From an uncultured Bacteroidota bacterium (lineage in GTDB: Bacteria; Bacteroidota; Bacteroidia; Bacteroidales; VadinHA17), in NCBI GenBank assembly GCA_903824785.1, contig CAIJYD010000037.1:1-64000 (forward strand): a stretch of DNA of 64,000 nt, written 5' to 3'. The position numbers were made by a program, and so were the translations under genes. Positions 28,097-36,912 of the stretch are shown here, in pieces. Position 1 is the stretch's first letter. Every line of letters starts with the position of its first letter. Under the pieces are notes generated by a model. That model worked only from the letters and a program-made list of their open reading frames with translations. It did no database searches and was not told where the DNA came from.

Positions 28097-29899
28097 TTAA
28101 TCCAGAATCCCCATTTGTTTCATCAGCAATGCCGCATTCATCTTTTGGGTAACCCCGTTTTGAAGCTTATAATCAAACTTAATTATCTCCCCGTCAATTT
28201 CAATTTCAAAACACTTATTAAAGATCAATCCCGGGTATTCATTCTCCATCACGCCAAGAGAGGTGTCGTGCGTGGCTATTAATCCGGTTGCGCCCAGTTC
28301 AACAAGTCTTTTAAGGAATAACTTTGATCCCAGACTTTTATCCGCTGAATTAGTTCCTTTGAGTATCTCATCGAGAATGAATAACAGTATCTCTCCGTTT
28401 TCAATCCTGGATTTCAGTAACTTAAGCCGCTTTAGTTCAGCATAGAAGTAGGATTCATTATTTGAAAGTGAGTCAGATGTACGCATGCTGGTAAATAATT
28501 TCAAAGGAATGAAGCTCATTTGCGCTGCACAAACAGGAGCTCCCGTCATTCCAAGAAGGTAATTAACAGCGAGAGTCCGGAGGAAAGTACTCTTGCCTGC
28601 CATATTTGCTCCGGAAACTATAAAAATCGTTCCATACTGTTCTACTGTAAAATCATTGCACACTCTTTTGTCTTCATCAATCAACGGATGGCCCATATTT
28701 CCGGAAGAAAAGACAGGACTCTTATCCGATAAAACCGGATAGGTAAAATCAGGGTTATTGTATGCATAATTCCCCAGACTTACAAAAGCATCAGCCTGAC
28801 CCAGCATCTCCAGCCATCCCGGAAAAAATTTCCTGTTTTCAGTTTTCCATTTTTCAAGCTGATAAATAATATGATAATCCCATAATAACAACCCGTTTAA
28901 TACAATACTTACAATAATATTCAACCTTGTATCAAATGCCTGTATCAGATGGCCCAGCTTTCTAACAGATAATGCAGCAGAACTCTTCTCTCCGGAGATA
29001 TTCATTTTAATTCTGGTCAGTATTTCAGATGAAAACTCTTCATTCTCAAATGTTTTAAGCAACCCGTTCATAGAAGATAAATAGTTGTATCTGCTGGTTA
29101 AAACAGCATGTATCTTATTACTCTTTTTCAGCCCGGCAGAGATATATAACAGGTTCGAAAGAAAGATAAATGTGAAATAAGAGTAATGCAAGATTCCGGC
29201 AGTAAGGAGCAGAAGTGAAATAAGAGCTGCAGCAGGGAGAAGATAATCCACTATTTTAATAATTCCTGAGTATTTCGTCAGGGAGCTCTCTTCAAGCCAT
29301 TTTAACAAGCCCGAAATTTCCCTTTTCTCCAATTCCTTTCTCATGCCTGATGCCAGAAAAACATGTCTCCAGTTTTCTTTTCTGGAGAGCTCTTTTATTG
29401 CTTCCTGACGCAGTATTAACTCACTTGAAATGGCAAAAGGGTCTGATAACCAGTCTGCCAGAATATCCTGCCCATAGCCTGTAACAGTTCTGTTAAGGTA
29501 TTGAAAAAGTGAAGCCTCTCCAAAAAGATCAAGATCATTTGAAAAATCATGCCCGGTGTCTGTATAGGAAGTACCTGATTTAAACCCCGAGAAATCACCT
29601 GAAACAGCGTCAGCTTCATTCTGGTTTATTAGAGCAAGATTATTCAAAAACTCCTTCTTTTCCAGATGGGACGAATAAAGCTTCAGAAAAAAGAAGAAGA
29701 GGAAAATATCGAGCAATAACAGAACTATCCCTGCTAAGGCACTTATTTTAAATCCAAGCCAGATAATGAAAAACCCTGCTATGAATGTAAGGAGACGTAA
29801 TAATGACAGGACCAGCAAAAGTCTCTCTTCTTTGGACTCAAGAAGTCTGAAGTACGCAACTGAACTAAGGTATTTTTCTTTATTCTGGTCTCTTCTCAT
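28097..29899 (-). CDS. Membrane-anchored MutS-family ATPase
   Basis: The 600-residue protein keeps only the lever/clamp-like middle and the ATPase domain of MutS. It has Walker A SGANMAGKST (429-438), Walker B LLFILDE with D510-E511, then GTNSADK and the H544 switch in IATHDTS. The mismatch-reading domain I is missing. Hydrophobic helices occur at about 30-75 (two), 220-255 (two) and possibly 327-341, so it should be membrane-bound. This matches MutS-related membrane proteins seen in Bacteroidota whose role is not, to my knowledge, established. It follows an unknown protein gene after four bases. A role in mismatch repair is unlikely without domain I. Confidence 0.85.
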   Translation of the reverse strand: MRRDQNKEKYLSSVAYFRLLESKEERLLLVLSLLRLLTFIAGFFIIWLGFKISALAGIVLLLLDIFLFFFFLKLYSSHLEKKEFLNNLALINQNEADAVSGDFSGFKSGTSYTDTGHDFSNDLDLFGEASLFQYLNRTVTGYGQDILADWLSDPFAISSELILRQEAIKELSRKENWRHVFLASGMRKELEKREISGLLKWLEESSLTKYSGIIKIVDYLLPAAALISLLLLTAGILHYSYFTFIFLSNLLYISAGLKKSNKIHAVLTSRYNYLSSMNGLLKTFENEEFSSEILTRIKMNISGEKSSAALSVRKLGHLIQAFDTRLNIIVSIVLNGLLLWDYHIIYQLEKWKTENRKFFPGWLEMLGQADAFVSLGNYAYNNPDFTYPVLSDKSPVFSSGNMGHPLIDEDKRVCNDFTVEQYGTIFIVSGANMAGKSTFLRTLAVNYLLGMTGAPVCAAQMSFIPLKLFTSMRTSDSLSNNESYFYAELKRLKLLKSRIENGEILLFILDEILKGTNSADKSLGSKLFLKRLVELGATGLIATHDTSLGVMENEYPGLIFNKCFEIEIDGEIIKFDYKLQNGVTQKMNAALLMKQMGILD

Positions 29900-29903
29900 A
29901 TTA

Positions 29904-30686
29904 TCAGATTATTAAGGCAACTACATTCAGGATACTTTTGCTTGTAAAATAATCAGCCCCTGCCATATCAAAATCCCAGCTCCATTTTTCACTGAATTTC
30001 CCCTCAGGAAGAACAGCCTGTAAAGTAGGAATTGTTTCAATGATACCCGACTTATGAGTTATAACTTCCTCATAATCTGTAATAAGGACTGATTTAGATC
30101 TATTCAGAAAATCAATATGTTTTTTTTGAATTTCAGAGGAGAATACAACAAACTCCTCCTCTTTTATGTTTGACCTTTTCTTTAAATATTTAACAGGAAG
30201 TGATTCGAGCTGAGTAAGTATATTGAGTGAAATAACCATTCCCGGATCCTCATCCGGGATATATTCGGGGATAGTGATACAATCGAGTGACTTCAGGTTT
30301 CTGAGTATACTGTACCTCCCTGCCTTTTTCCATACCTCTTCGATAAGGCCTCCGGTAATGTCAAATTCAATAAGTTCTACATTCTTAATAGTACCCACTT
30401 GTTTTTTAACCTCAGGAGGATGAACAATATCTAACAGACAGATCTTTTTTGTCCTTTCAATCATCTCTGCAAGAGGCAGATCGAGCAGCCATCCACTACC
30501 CAGAACTGTAATCTTTTCCGGTTTGTAATGATCCATTGCTTTAATGATAAACCTTCTGGAGTGCTCATTATGACTCTCCCATCCACCGTTCTGGAAAAGG
30601 TGACGCCGGATAATCATGTCCTGGTAATTATAATAATCCATTTTACCAAGCATCCTCCGGTATGTGGCGCTATAGGTCATCTGCAA
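29904..30686 (-). CDS. Rossmann-fold (methyltransferase-like) protein, unknown
   Basis: The 260-residue protein has no signal peptide. Its middle reads KITVLGSGWLLDLPLAEM, then ICLLDIVHPP and VELIEFDITGG, spaced like motifs I, II and III of class I SAM-dependent methyltransferases, though the glycine motif is atypical. The C-terminus is not family-defining. It overlaps plsC by ten bases upstream and ends four bases before the MutS-like gene, so the three are likely one transcript. I do not recognise a named family. Enzyme activity and substrate are unknown. Confidence 0.65.
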   Translation of the reverse strand: MQMTYSATYRRMLGKMDYYNYQDMIIRRHLFQNGGWESHNEHSRRFIIKAMDHYKPEKITVLGSGWLLDLPLAEMIERTKKICLLDIVHPPEVKKQVGTIKNVELIEFDITGGLIEEVWKKAGRYSILRNLKSLDCITIPEYIPDEDPGMVISLNILTQLESLPVKYLKKRSNIKEEEFVVFSSEIQKKHIDFLNRSKSVLITDYEEVITHKSGIIETIPTLQAVLPEGKFSEKWSWDFDMAGADYFTSKSILNVVALII

Positions 30687-31429
30687 TCTTTTCTGTTTCT
30701 CAGTTCTTTCAATTCAGATGTCATTAATGATTGAATCTTAAGGGCAAGTTCTTCCGGCTTGTCAGTGCCAAAAGATTGCGGATTAACCGGATCAAGGACC
30801 TTTATCTTTACCTCAGATCTGCTGCCTAATATGAGACCGTGTTTAGGAAGAAGTGAACCTGTTCCGTCAAGAACAACCGGCAGAATGGTAACACCAGTCT
30901 CCAAAGCAAGCTGAAATGCCCCTCTTTTAAAAAAACCTATCCCGCCGGTCAGTGAGCGGGTGCCTTCAGAGAATATCATGATAGAGATTCCCCTCTTCAG
31001 ACATCTGTACGATTTTTCCAGCATCTCTGCTTTGCTCTCCTCATTTCCCCTGTTAACAATAATATAATCAGCCATCTTCAGATACCAGCCAAGGATCGGC
31101 ACTTTTACATTTTCAATTTTTGAAATCCATTTGAACTTATATCTCAGACAGCTCAGAATTAAAACATCAAGAAGAGACTGATGGTTTGCCACAATAATAT
31201 ATGTAGTACCACGAACAGCCTTTTCCCTGCCGTCAATATCAATCTTCCACATGGGGATAAACCGGGAGATGATTAATCCCTGATAAACCAGGATCCAGTG
31301 GATAATAACACGTTCCCTGTCGAATGGAAAAACCAGTATCCATATTATAAAGGTGAAAGGAAACAGTACAATTAAGAAGCAAATAACTGTTAACCAGACG
31401 ATTATTGATTTTATTATATTCATATACAA
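30677..31429 (-). CDS. plsC: 1-acyl-sn-glycerol-3-phosphate acyltransferase-like
   Basis: Transfers an acyl chain to lysophosphatidate, or a related acceptor, at the inner membrane. The 250 residues have an N-terminal membrane helix pair (about 5-33) and the HX4D catalytic motif H83-QSLL-D88 in ANHQSLLDVL. IFSEGTRS is the second block, and VVLDGTGSLLPKHG the substrate-binding block. It lies downstream of lplA (50 bases) and overlaps the Rossmann protein gene. PlsC-like proteins also include ornithine-lipid acyltransferases, so exact specificity is open. Confidence 0.87.
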   Translation of the reverse strand: MYMNIIKSIIVWLTVICFLIVLFPFTFIIWILVFPFDRERVIIHWILVYQGLIISRFIPMWKIDIDGREKAVRGTTYIIVANHQSLLDVLILSCLRYKFKWISKIENVKVPILGWYLKMADYIIVNRGNEESKAEMLEKSYRCLKRGISIMIFSEGTRSLTGGIGFFKRGAFQLALETGVTILPVVLDGTGSLLPKHGLILGSRSEVKIKVLDPVNPQSFGTDKPEELALKIQSLMTSELKELRNRKDCR

Positions 31430-31479
31430 ATTTCGTACTATAATCCCTCCGATGTTCCAGAGATATTCTGAAGAGCAAA

Positions 31480-32430
31480 TTAAAAGAAATAATAAATCTC
31501 TTCCCCTGAAATGTCAATATTTTCTTCCGTTAAAACTTTTTGAATATCAGCAACCATATGCCGGCAACCTGTAAGTTTTTTTGAAGCTGATATCAGCTGA
31601 TCGCTTCCCTCCATGATGCAATTTACGATGATCCCATCTTTAACTGAAAGAGAGACTGAATGGAGTTTTCCATCTTTCTGAAAGTTACTGTTAAAAGTAT
31701 ACTCCGGACCATAGGCCCAGTTCCACTCCCAGCTGTTGTATTTTGTTGCGGCCAGGGATGCGGCTGCCTCCTTTTCTGTCGTCGAAAGGCTGTAGATTGC
31801 TGCATCCGGCAGATTAAGAAGAGCATAGTTCATCATTTCCGCCTTTAGTTCAGAAATATCATTGAACATTTTCAGTTCATCTATCAGATTCATTACCGGC
31901 GAGGGGTTTGACTCAACAGCTCTGGTACTGTAGCGGGATGTATCCTTCCGTAACGAATTCCTGAGCATATTGAGCGAGGAATTAAAAAGAAGAGTTCCAT
32001 GATGAAGAACCCTGTTCCGATGAACATGCTCAGCATTTCCAGAGACCTTTAATCCTCTCACTTTTATATCGTTTTTCCCTTCAAATATCGCTTCAACTCC
32101 GTAAGATAAAAGAAAATCAATAACCGGCTGAGTATATTTTCTGAAGTCAACCTGCTTGCCAGCCTCACTTTGTCTGATAAAAGTAAAGTTAAGATTACCC
32201 CTGTCGTGGTATACCGTTCCTCCTCCTGAAATCCTTCGCAGGAGAGGAATAGAATTCTCCGTTACAAAACCTGTATTTATCTCCCTGTGTGGCGTCTGAT
32301 GCTTACCAATGACAACAGATGGAGTGTTGATTCCCAGTATAAAATAATCCTCTTTACTGTTTTTCAGCAGTACTTCCTCAATAGCAAGATTAAGGCAGGG
32401 ATCCTCAGATTCCAGATTAAGGCAGAGCAT
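31480..32430 (-). CDS. lplA: Lipoate-protein ligase A
   Basis: Attaches free lipoate, via lipoyl-AMP, to E2 subunits and GcvH. The 316 residues contain RRISGGGTVYHD at 65-76 (lipoate/adenylate loop), NLNFTFI, the GKNDIKVRGLKVSGNA block with the catalytic lysine, and the C-terminal accessory domain (YNSWEWNWAYGPEYTF). The complete C-terminal domain favours a true ligase over an octanoyl transferase. The window also holds lipB and lipA, so both salvage and synthesis routes are encoded. Confidence 0.88.
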   Translation of the reverse strand: MLCLNLESEDPCLNLAIEEVLLKNSKEDYFILGINTPSVVIGKHQTPHREINTGFVTENSIPLLRRISGGGTVYHDRGNLNFTFIRQSEAGKQVDFRKYTQPVIDFLLSYGVEAIFEGKNDIKVRGLKVSGNAEHVHRNRVLHHGTLLFNSSLNMLRNSLRKDTSRYSTRAVESNPSPVMNLIDELKMFNDISELKAEMMNYALLNLPDAAIYSLSTTEKEAAASLAATKYNSWEWNWAYGPEYTFNSNFQKDGKLHSVSLSVKDGIIVNCIMEGSDQLISASKKLTGCRHMVADIQKVLTEENIDISGEEIYYFF

Positions 32431-32524
32431 TGAATTGATCTAATATTTTACTTTTATGTTACAGCTTTAATCTCTGAATTCCTCCATTCACCAAAATCTT
32501 CATGAACTCACCCTTCAGAGGCAA

Positions 32525-33112
32525 TCATTCTTTGGGAGTATGATTAAAAAATGGTTTGTGCTGCAGTATCTTATTGTCGGTAAGGATATAAAGCGAATAA
32601 ATACTCCATCCGACGAACGCTCCGAGAAGTGAACCGCATATCACATCGCCGGGATAGTGGACACCAAGATAGACTCTGCTGTATCCGATAACTACCGCCC
32701 AGGAAATTATAGTGATTGTATACCACCTTTTCCTGATGAACAGCAAGCTGAGCAGTGCCACATTAAAAGAATTTGTTGCATGGGAAGAGACAAAACCGAA
32801 CTTGCCTCCGCATTCCCCATTGAAAAGATGAACAAGACCCTCGAGAGACGGCTCATGACAGGGACGCAGACGCTGTACAAGATTTTTGAAAAGTTGTACA
32901 GAGATCTGATCGGCAAGAGCTATTGCCAGGATAATAAACAGAAGGATAACGATGAATTTCCGTTTATACTTCATCCCCAGATAGATAAGGATTCCCAGAT
33001 ATAGTGGCGCCCATATCAGTTTCCCGCTGATGGCATGCATAACCAGGTCCCAGAAAGGGGAGTTTATTGAGTTGAGAAAAAGAAAAAGCTGTTGATCAAG
33101 ACGTTCAAACAT
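32525..33112 (-). CDS. PAP2-family membrane phosphatase
   Basis: A 195-residue integral membrane protein with the three phosphatidic-acid-phosphatase motifs: KX6RP (K76...R83-P84), SSH at 109-111, and SRX5HX3D (S145-R146, H152, D156). About five membrane helices are visible. It starts ten bases after the obg stop and is likely co-transcribed with it. Members dephosphorylate undecaprenyl pyrophosphate, phosphatidate or lipid A. Which applies here cannot be read off. Confidence 0.88.
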   Translation of the reverse strand: MFERLDQQLFLFLNSINSPFWDLVMHAISGKLIWAPLYLGILIYLGMKYKRKFIVILLFIILAIALADQISVQLFKNLVQRLRPCHEPSLEGLVHLFNGECGGKFGFVSSHATNSFNVALLSLLFIRKRWYTITIISWAVVIGYSRVYLGVHYPGDVICGSLLGAFVGWSIYSLYILTDNKILQHKPFFNHTPKE

Positions 33113-33122
33113 CGTTCGTTAA

Positions 33123-34115
33123 TCATGTGTTTGTTAATTCTTTCCAGATCATATCCTTCAGGGTGACTATTCCCTGACCTGTAAGAGAAGAGATAAATAC
33201 CCTTGGAATATCAGGCAGGTCCTTTCTTATCTCATTAATAAGTTCTTCATCGAGCATATCGGATTTTGATATAGCCATAACCCGCTTTTTATCAAGCAGT
33301 TCAGGGTTATACATTTTTAGTTCATTTATCAGGATCTCATATTCCTCTTTAATGTTCTTGCTGTCAGCCGGCACCATGAACAAAAGCATAGAGTTCCTTT
33401 CAATATGTCTTAAGAATCTTATCCCCAAGCCTTTTCCTTCATGTGCGCCTTCAATGATTCCGGGAATATCGGCCATAACAAATGACCTGTCGTCACGATA
33501 GCTGACAATACCCAGATTTGGAACCAGAGTTGTGAAAGCATAGTCGGCAATCTTTGGTTTAGCTGCCGATACTACGGAAAGGAGTGTTGATTTACCTGCA
33601 TTTGGAAAACCAACAAGCCCGACATCTGCAAGTATTTTAAGTTCAAGGATGAATTCTTCTTCAACACCAGGTTCACCGGGCTGGGCATAACGCGGGGTCT
33701 GGTTCGTAGGAGATTTAAAATGGGTATTCCCCTGTCCACCCCGGCCTCCTTTGGCCAGAATTTTTTCTTCTCCGTTGACAGTAATTTCAAAAATGATCTC
33801 ACCGGTTACACTGTTTTTTGCAATTGTTCCAAGAGGGACCTGAACAGTGATATCCTTACCATCAGCACCGGTGGAGGTCTGTCTGCTTCCTCCGACTCCG
33901 TGTTCGGCAAAAATATGACGTTGAAATTTTAAATGCAAAAGGGTCCACATCTGTTCATTACCTCTCAGAATAATATGGCCACCCCTGCCTCCGTCTCCTC
34001 CATCAGGTCCGCCTTTAGGCTCAAATTTCTCCCTGCGGAAATGAGCCGATCCTGCGCCTCCGTTACCGGAGCGGCAGAAAATTTTTACATAATCAACAAA
34101 GTTAGATCCGGACAT
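33123..34115 (-). CDS. obgE: Ribosome-associated GTPase Obg/CgtA
   Basis: Essential GTPase linked to 50S assembly and stress. The 330 residues comprise the glycine-rich Obg fold at about 1-160 ([32 protein letters not shown]) and the G domain with GFPNAGKS near 168-175. [17 protein letters not shown] and the switch/NKxD-like AISKSD follow. The C-terminal OCT domain is absent, as in the shorter forms. It has its own 108-base upstream gap and is followed closely by the PAP2 gene. Confidence 0.95.
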   Translation of the reverse strand: MSGSNFVDYVKIFCRSGNGGAGSAHFRREKFEPKGGPDGGDGGRGGHIILRGNEQMWTLLHLKFQRHIFAEHGVGGSRQTSTGADGKDITVQVPLGTIAKNSVTGEIIFEITVNGEEKILAKGGRGGQGNTHFKSPTNQTPRYAQPGEPGVEEEFILELKILADVGLVGFPNAGKSTLLSVVSAAKPKIADYAFTTLVPNLGIVSYRDDRSFVMADIPGIIEGAHEGKGLGIRFLRHIERNSMLLFMVPADSKNIKEEYEILINELKMYNPELLDKKRVMAISKSDMLDEELINEIRKDLPDIPRVFISSLTGQGIVTLKDMIWKELTNT

Positions 34116-34223
34116 TTAATAATATTTTGTGAACTTTAACCTTTTAATAATCAGGTGCTAATCAGTACCTGTTTTTCTGAGCGCAAACCATAAGCCCTCC
34201 AAACCAATCAACCGGGATGGAAG

Positions 34224-34799
34224 TTATACAAGCTTATTCATTGAATCAGAGAGTCTTTTGAAGATGTCATTAATAGTTCCCATGCCGTTTACCGGCTGGT
34301 AGATTCCTTTCTCCCTGCAATAGTTTATAATTGGTTCTGTTTTGGATTTATAAACATCAATCCTGTTTTCAATAACTGAAGGATCTTTGTCATCCGGCCG
34401 CCCTGACAACTCCGCCCTGGCAATTAATCTTTTAACAAGTTCATCATGATCAACATCCAGAACAAGCATGCTGTCAATTTTCATTCCACGTCCGTTAAGC
34501 ATATTCTCGAGAGCTATTGTCTGAGCTACAGTGCGGGGAAAACCATCAAAGAGGAATCCCGCTGAACCTTTGCTGTTATCAATTTTAAAAGCAATCATTT
34601 CAATAACAACCTCATCAGGAACAAGCTCTCCTTTTGACATAATAAGACTCATCTTTTTACCAAGTTCCGTACCTGCGGTGATCTCTGCACGAAGCATGTC
34701 ACCTGTTGAAAGATGGATAAGATTATACTTCTCAGCCAGCTTTACCGACTGTGTTCCCTTGCCTGAACCGGGAGGACCAAAAATCAAGAAACTAATCAT
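34224..34799 (-). CDS. adk: Adenylate kinase
   Basis: Interconverts ATP plus AMP with two ADP. The 191 residues have the P-loop GPPGSGKGTQ at 8-17, the LSTGDMLRAE AMP-binding segment, FLFDGFPRTVAQ and the short-LID version (ELSGRPDDKDPSVIENRI). It is therefore the compact, zinc-less form. It lies 14 bases downstream of hpt and is likely in the same transcript. Confidence 0.95.
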   Translation of the reverse strand: MISFLIFGPPGSGKGTQSVKLAEKYNLIHLSTGDMLRAEITAGTELGKKMSLIMSKGELVPDEVVIEMIAFKIDNSKGSAGFLFDGFPRTVAQTIALENMLNGRGMKIDSMLVLDVDHDELVKRLIARAELSGRPDDKDPSVIENRIDVYKSKTEPIINYCREKGIYQPVNGMGTINDIFKRLSDSMNKLV

Positions 34800-34813
34800 A
34801 AAATAAATAGATT

Positions 34814-35350
34814 TTAATGTATTAATGTATAGACTGATGGAAGGTTGCGACCGTAACCGTCATAGTCGAGGCCATAACCAACCACAAAATCATTTGGTAT
34901 TTCAAATCCGATGTAATCAAGAGGGATGCTTTTTGTGTAGGCTTGAGGCTTATAAAGCATAGTAGCTATTTTTACTTCGCTTACCTTCCTGATTATCAGC
35001 TCATCAACAATTCTTTCAAGAGTGTTGCCTGTATCAACGATATCTTCAATAACAACAATGGTTTTATTTCTGATATCTTCATTCCATCCAATAAGTTCTT
35101 TTATTGTTCCCGAAGAGCTTGTCCCTTCATAAGATGCAAGTTTCACGAAAGAGATCCTGACCTGAAGTTCGATCCGTCTGAACAGGTCTGCAGCAAAAAG
35201 AAAAGCCCCGTTAAGAATTCCAAGAAAGACCACATCTTTCCCAACAAGGTCGGTATTCATCTGTCTGACAATTTCATCTACCCTCTCCTGGATAGCCTTT
35301 TCGGTGATAAATTCCCTGAAATTTTTATCGAGAATCCGGATTTCTTTCAT
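34814..35350 (-). CDS. hpt: Hypoxanthine phosphoribosyltransferase
   Basis: Salvages hypoxanthine or guanine with PRPP. From the ATG at 35350 the protein is 178 residues. It has LGILNGAFLFAADL (43-56), SSYEGT-like LASYEGTSSSG and the PRPP loop VVIEDIVDTGNT (99-110), and ends in IPNDFVVGYGLDYDGYGRNLP. The frame is open upstream to 35422, but those 24 residues do not fit the family, so I take the internal ATG. It is divergent from purE across 92 bases. Confidence 0.93.
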   Translation of the reverse strand: MKEIRILDKNFREFITEKAIQERVDEIVRQMNTDLVGKDVVFLGILNGAFLFAADLFRRIELQVRISFVKLASYEGTSSSGTIKELIGWNEDIRNKTIVVIEDIVDTGNTLERIVDELIIRKVSEVKIATMLYKPQAYTKSIPLDYIGFEIPNDFVVGYGLDYDGYGRNLPSVYTLIH

Positions 35351-35401
35351 ATGGGTAACTATTGAACTGTAAGCCGGTGCGAAAATATGAAAATAATAGC
35401 T

Positions 35402-35409
35402 TATTTTTG
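35402..35409 (+). promoter_or_regulatory. -7 box for purE
   Basis: TATTTTTG matches TAnnTTTG and ends 33 bases before the purE ATG. The -33 region has no clear TTTG. Confidence 0.4.
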
Positions 35410-35442
35410 TCCTTATCAGCAAGTTAAATTAAAATATTTTAA

Positions 35443-35949
35443 ATGGAACCGATAGTAAGCATCATAATGGGAAGCACTTCCGACCTTCCGGTAATGGAGA
35501 AATCAGCAGAAATACTTAACGAATTCAGGATCCCTTTTGAGATGAATGCCTTGTCTGCACACAGGACGCCTGAAGAGGTTGAGAAATTTGCAAAAAATGC
35601 TGCTTCCCGTGGGATAAAAGTAATTATTGCTGCAGCCGGTATGGCGGCACATCTGCCCGGGGTTATTGCCTCAATGACACCGCTTCCGGTTATCGGAGTA
35701 CCAATCAAAGCTTCACTTGAAGGTATTGATTCTATCTTTTCAATTCTACAGATGCCTCCCGGAATACCTGTGGCTACAGTAGGTGTTAATGGTGCACAAA
35801 ATGCCGGTATTCTTGCCGCTCAGATAATTGCAACAGGAAATGAAGAGATCATGAAAGAGGTAATAAAATATAAGGAAAGTCTTAAAAAAAAGATCGTCCA
35901 GGCAAATGAAGAGCTGAAAAAAGTTAAATATCCCTACAAGACAAATTAG
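35443..35949 (+). CDS. purE: N5-carboxyaminoimidazole ribonucleotide mutase
   Basis: Class I PurE, which moves the carboxyl group of N5-CAIR to give CAIR in purine synthesis. The 168 residues contain IMGSTSDLPVMEKSAEIL (7-24), the SAHRTP loop, AAAGMAAHLPGVIAS and a PVIGVP strand, all typical of the short octameric enzyme. There is no purK neighbour. It is divergent from hpt, another purine gene, across a small shared promoter region. Confidence 0.95.
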   Translation: MEPIVSIIMGSTSDLPVMEKSAEILNEFRIPFEMNALSAHRTPEEVEKFAKNAASRGIKVIIAAAGMAAHLPGVIASMTPLPVIGVPIKASLEGIDSIFSILQMPPGIPVATVGVNGAQNAGILAAQIIATGNEEIMKEVIKYKESLKKKIVQANEELKKVKYPYKTN

Positions 35950-36041
35950 AATTTTTTTCTTTATAGAATTGCCTGCAATCATAAAAATAATTAATAAATA
36001 TTGTTACCCTGTCTGATTAATTAGTATCTTGGTGTACTAAT

Positions 36042-36869
36042 TTGAAACAGTTGAGCTCGCTGCTGAAAATATCTGTTTCTGCCATTTTTCTATTTTTCTC
36101 TTTAACTGCTTCTGCCGGTGATTTGTATCGCCCTTCGGCCGGAGCCGGTGAAGCAGGAACAGGATATGTTTGTATCATGAAGAAGGGTTTCTGGTCTTCA
36201 TTCCAGAATCAGGCATCACTTGCAGATAACGGTTCCCTTTCCTTCGGCTTCAACTACGAGAACCGATTTGGTATCAGCGAGTTGGGAACCCGTACTGCCG
36301 GTATAACCATCCCTGCCGGAAAGAGCTCAATTGGAGCTGTCTATTCACATTTCGGATATGCCGGTTTCAAAAGAGATATGACAGGACTGGCCTGTGGACT
36401 AAGGCTATCCGATAAAATAAATGCCGGAGTACAAGTCGACTATTTTATGGAAAAAACTCCCGGAGAAGATTATAATAACCAATCTGTTACATTTGAGACA
36501 GGTCTGATTTTAATGCCTGCTGAAAACACCAGGATAGGGATCCATATTTTTAATCCGGTACCCAATTCAATACGAAAAAGCTATCTGCCTTCAACACTCC
36601 GGATAGGTGTTGGGACGGACCTGAACAAACTGCTTTTTGCCGGAGTGGAAGCAGAAATGAGCTCAGGAAGTAATCTGACCATCCGAACAGGTTTTGAATA
36701 TGAGGCTGCAAAAAATTTCTGGTTAAGAGGCGGGTTCAGCACTGAAAACAGTTCATTCAGTTTCGGTCTTGGGTACATTGTTAAAACTGTCCGGATCGAC
36801 CTTGGTTTCCGTACTCACGAACAACTGGGAGTAACATCTTCCGTTTCTCTGATTTTCAACATCCCTTAA
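36042..36869 (+). CDS. Secreted beta-barrel protein, unknown (TTG start)
   Basis: The 275-residue product begins at TTG, since no ATG occurs before the signal peptide. Residues 1-25 (KISVSAIFLFFSLTASA) are a good signal sequence, which supports this unusual start. The remainder is a run of amphipathic strands (SIGAVYSHFGYAGFKRD, FWLRGGFSTENSSFSFGLGYIV) that should form an outer-membrane barrel similar in style to PorV/PorQ-type proteins. It lies 43 bases upstream of the HhH-barrel gene and is probably co-transcribed, so the two may cooperate. No ligand or enzymatic motif is visible. Confidence 0.7.
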   Translation: MKQLSSLLKISVSAIFLFFSLTASAGDLYRPSAGAGEAGTGYVCIMKKGFWSSFQNQASLADNGSLSFGFNYENRFGISELGTRTAGITIPAGKSSIGAVYSHFGYAGFKRDMTGLACGLRLSDKINAGVQVDYFMEKTPGEDYNNQSVTFETGLILMPAENTRIGIHIFNPVPNSIRKSYLPSTLRIGVGTDLNKLLFAGVEAEMSSGSNLTIRTGFEYEAAKNFWLRGGFSTENSSFSFGLGYIVKTVRIDLGFRTHEQLGVTSSVSLIFNIP

Positions 36870-36912
36870 TTGTATAAAAACAATCTGAAATAACAGGTAG
36901 ATAATCAGCTGA

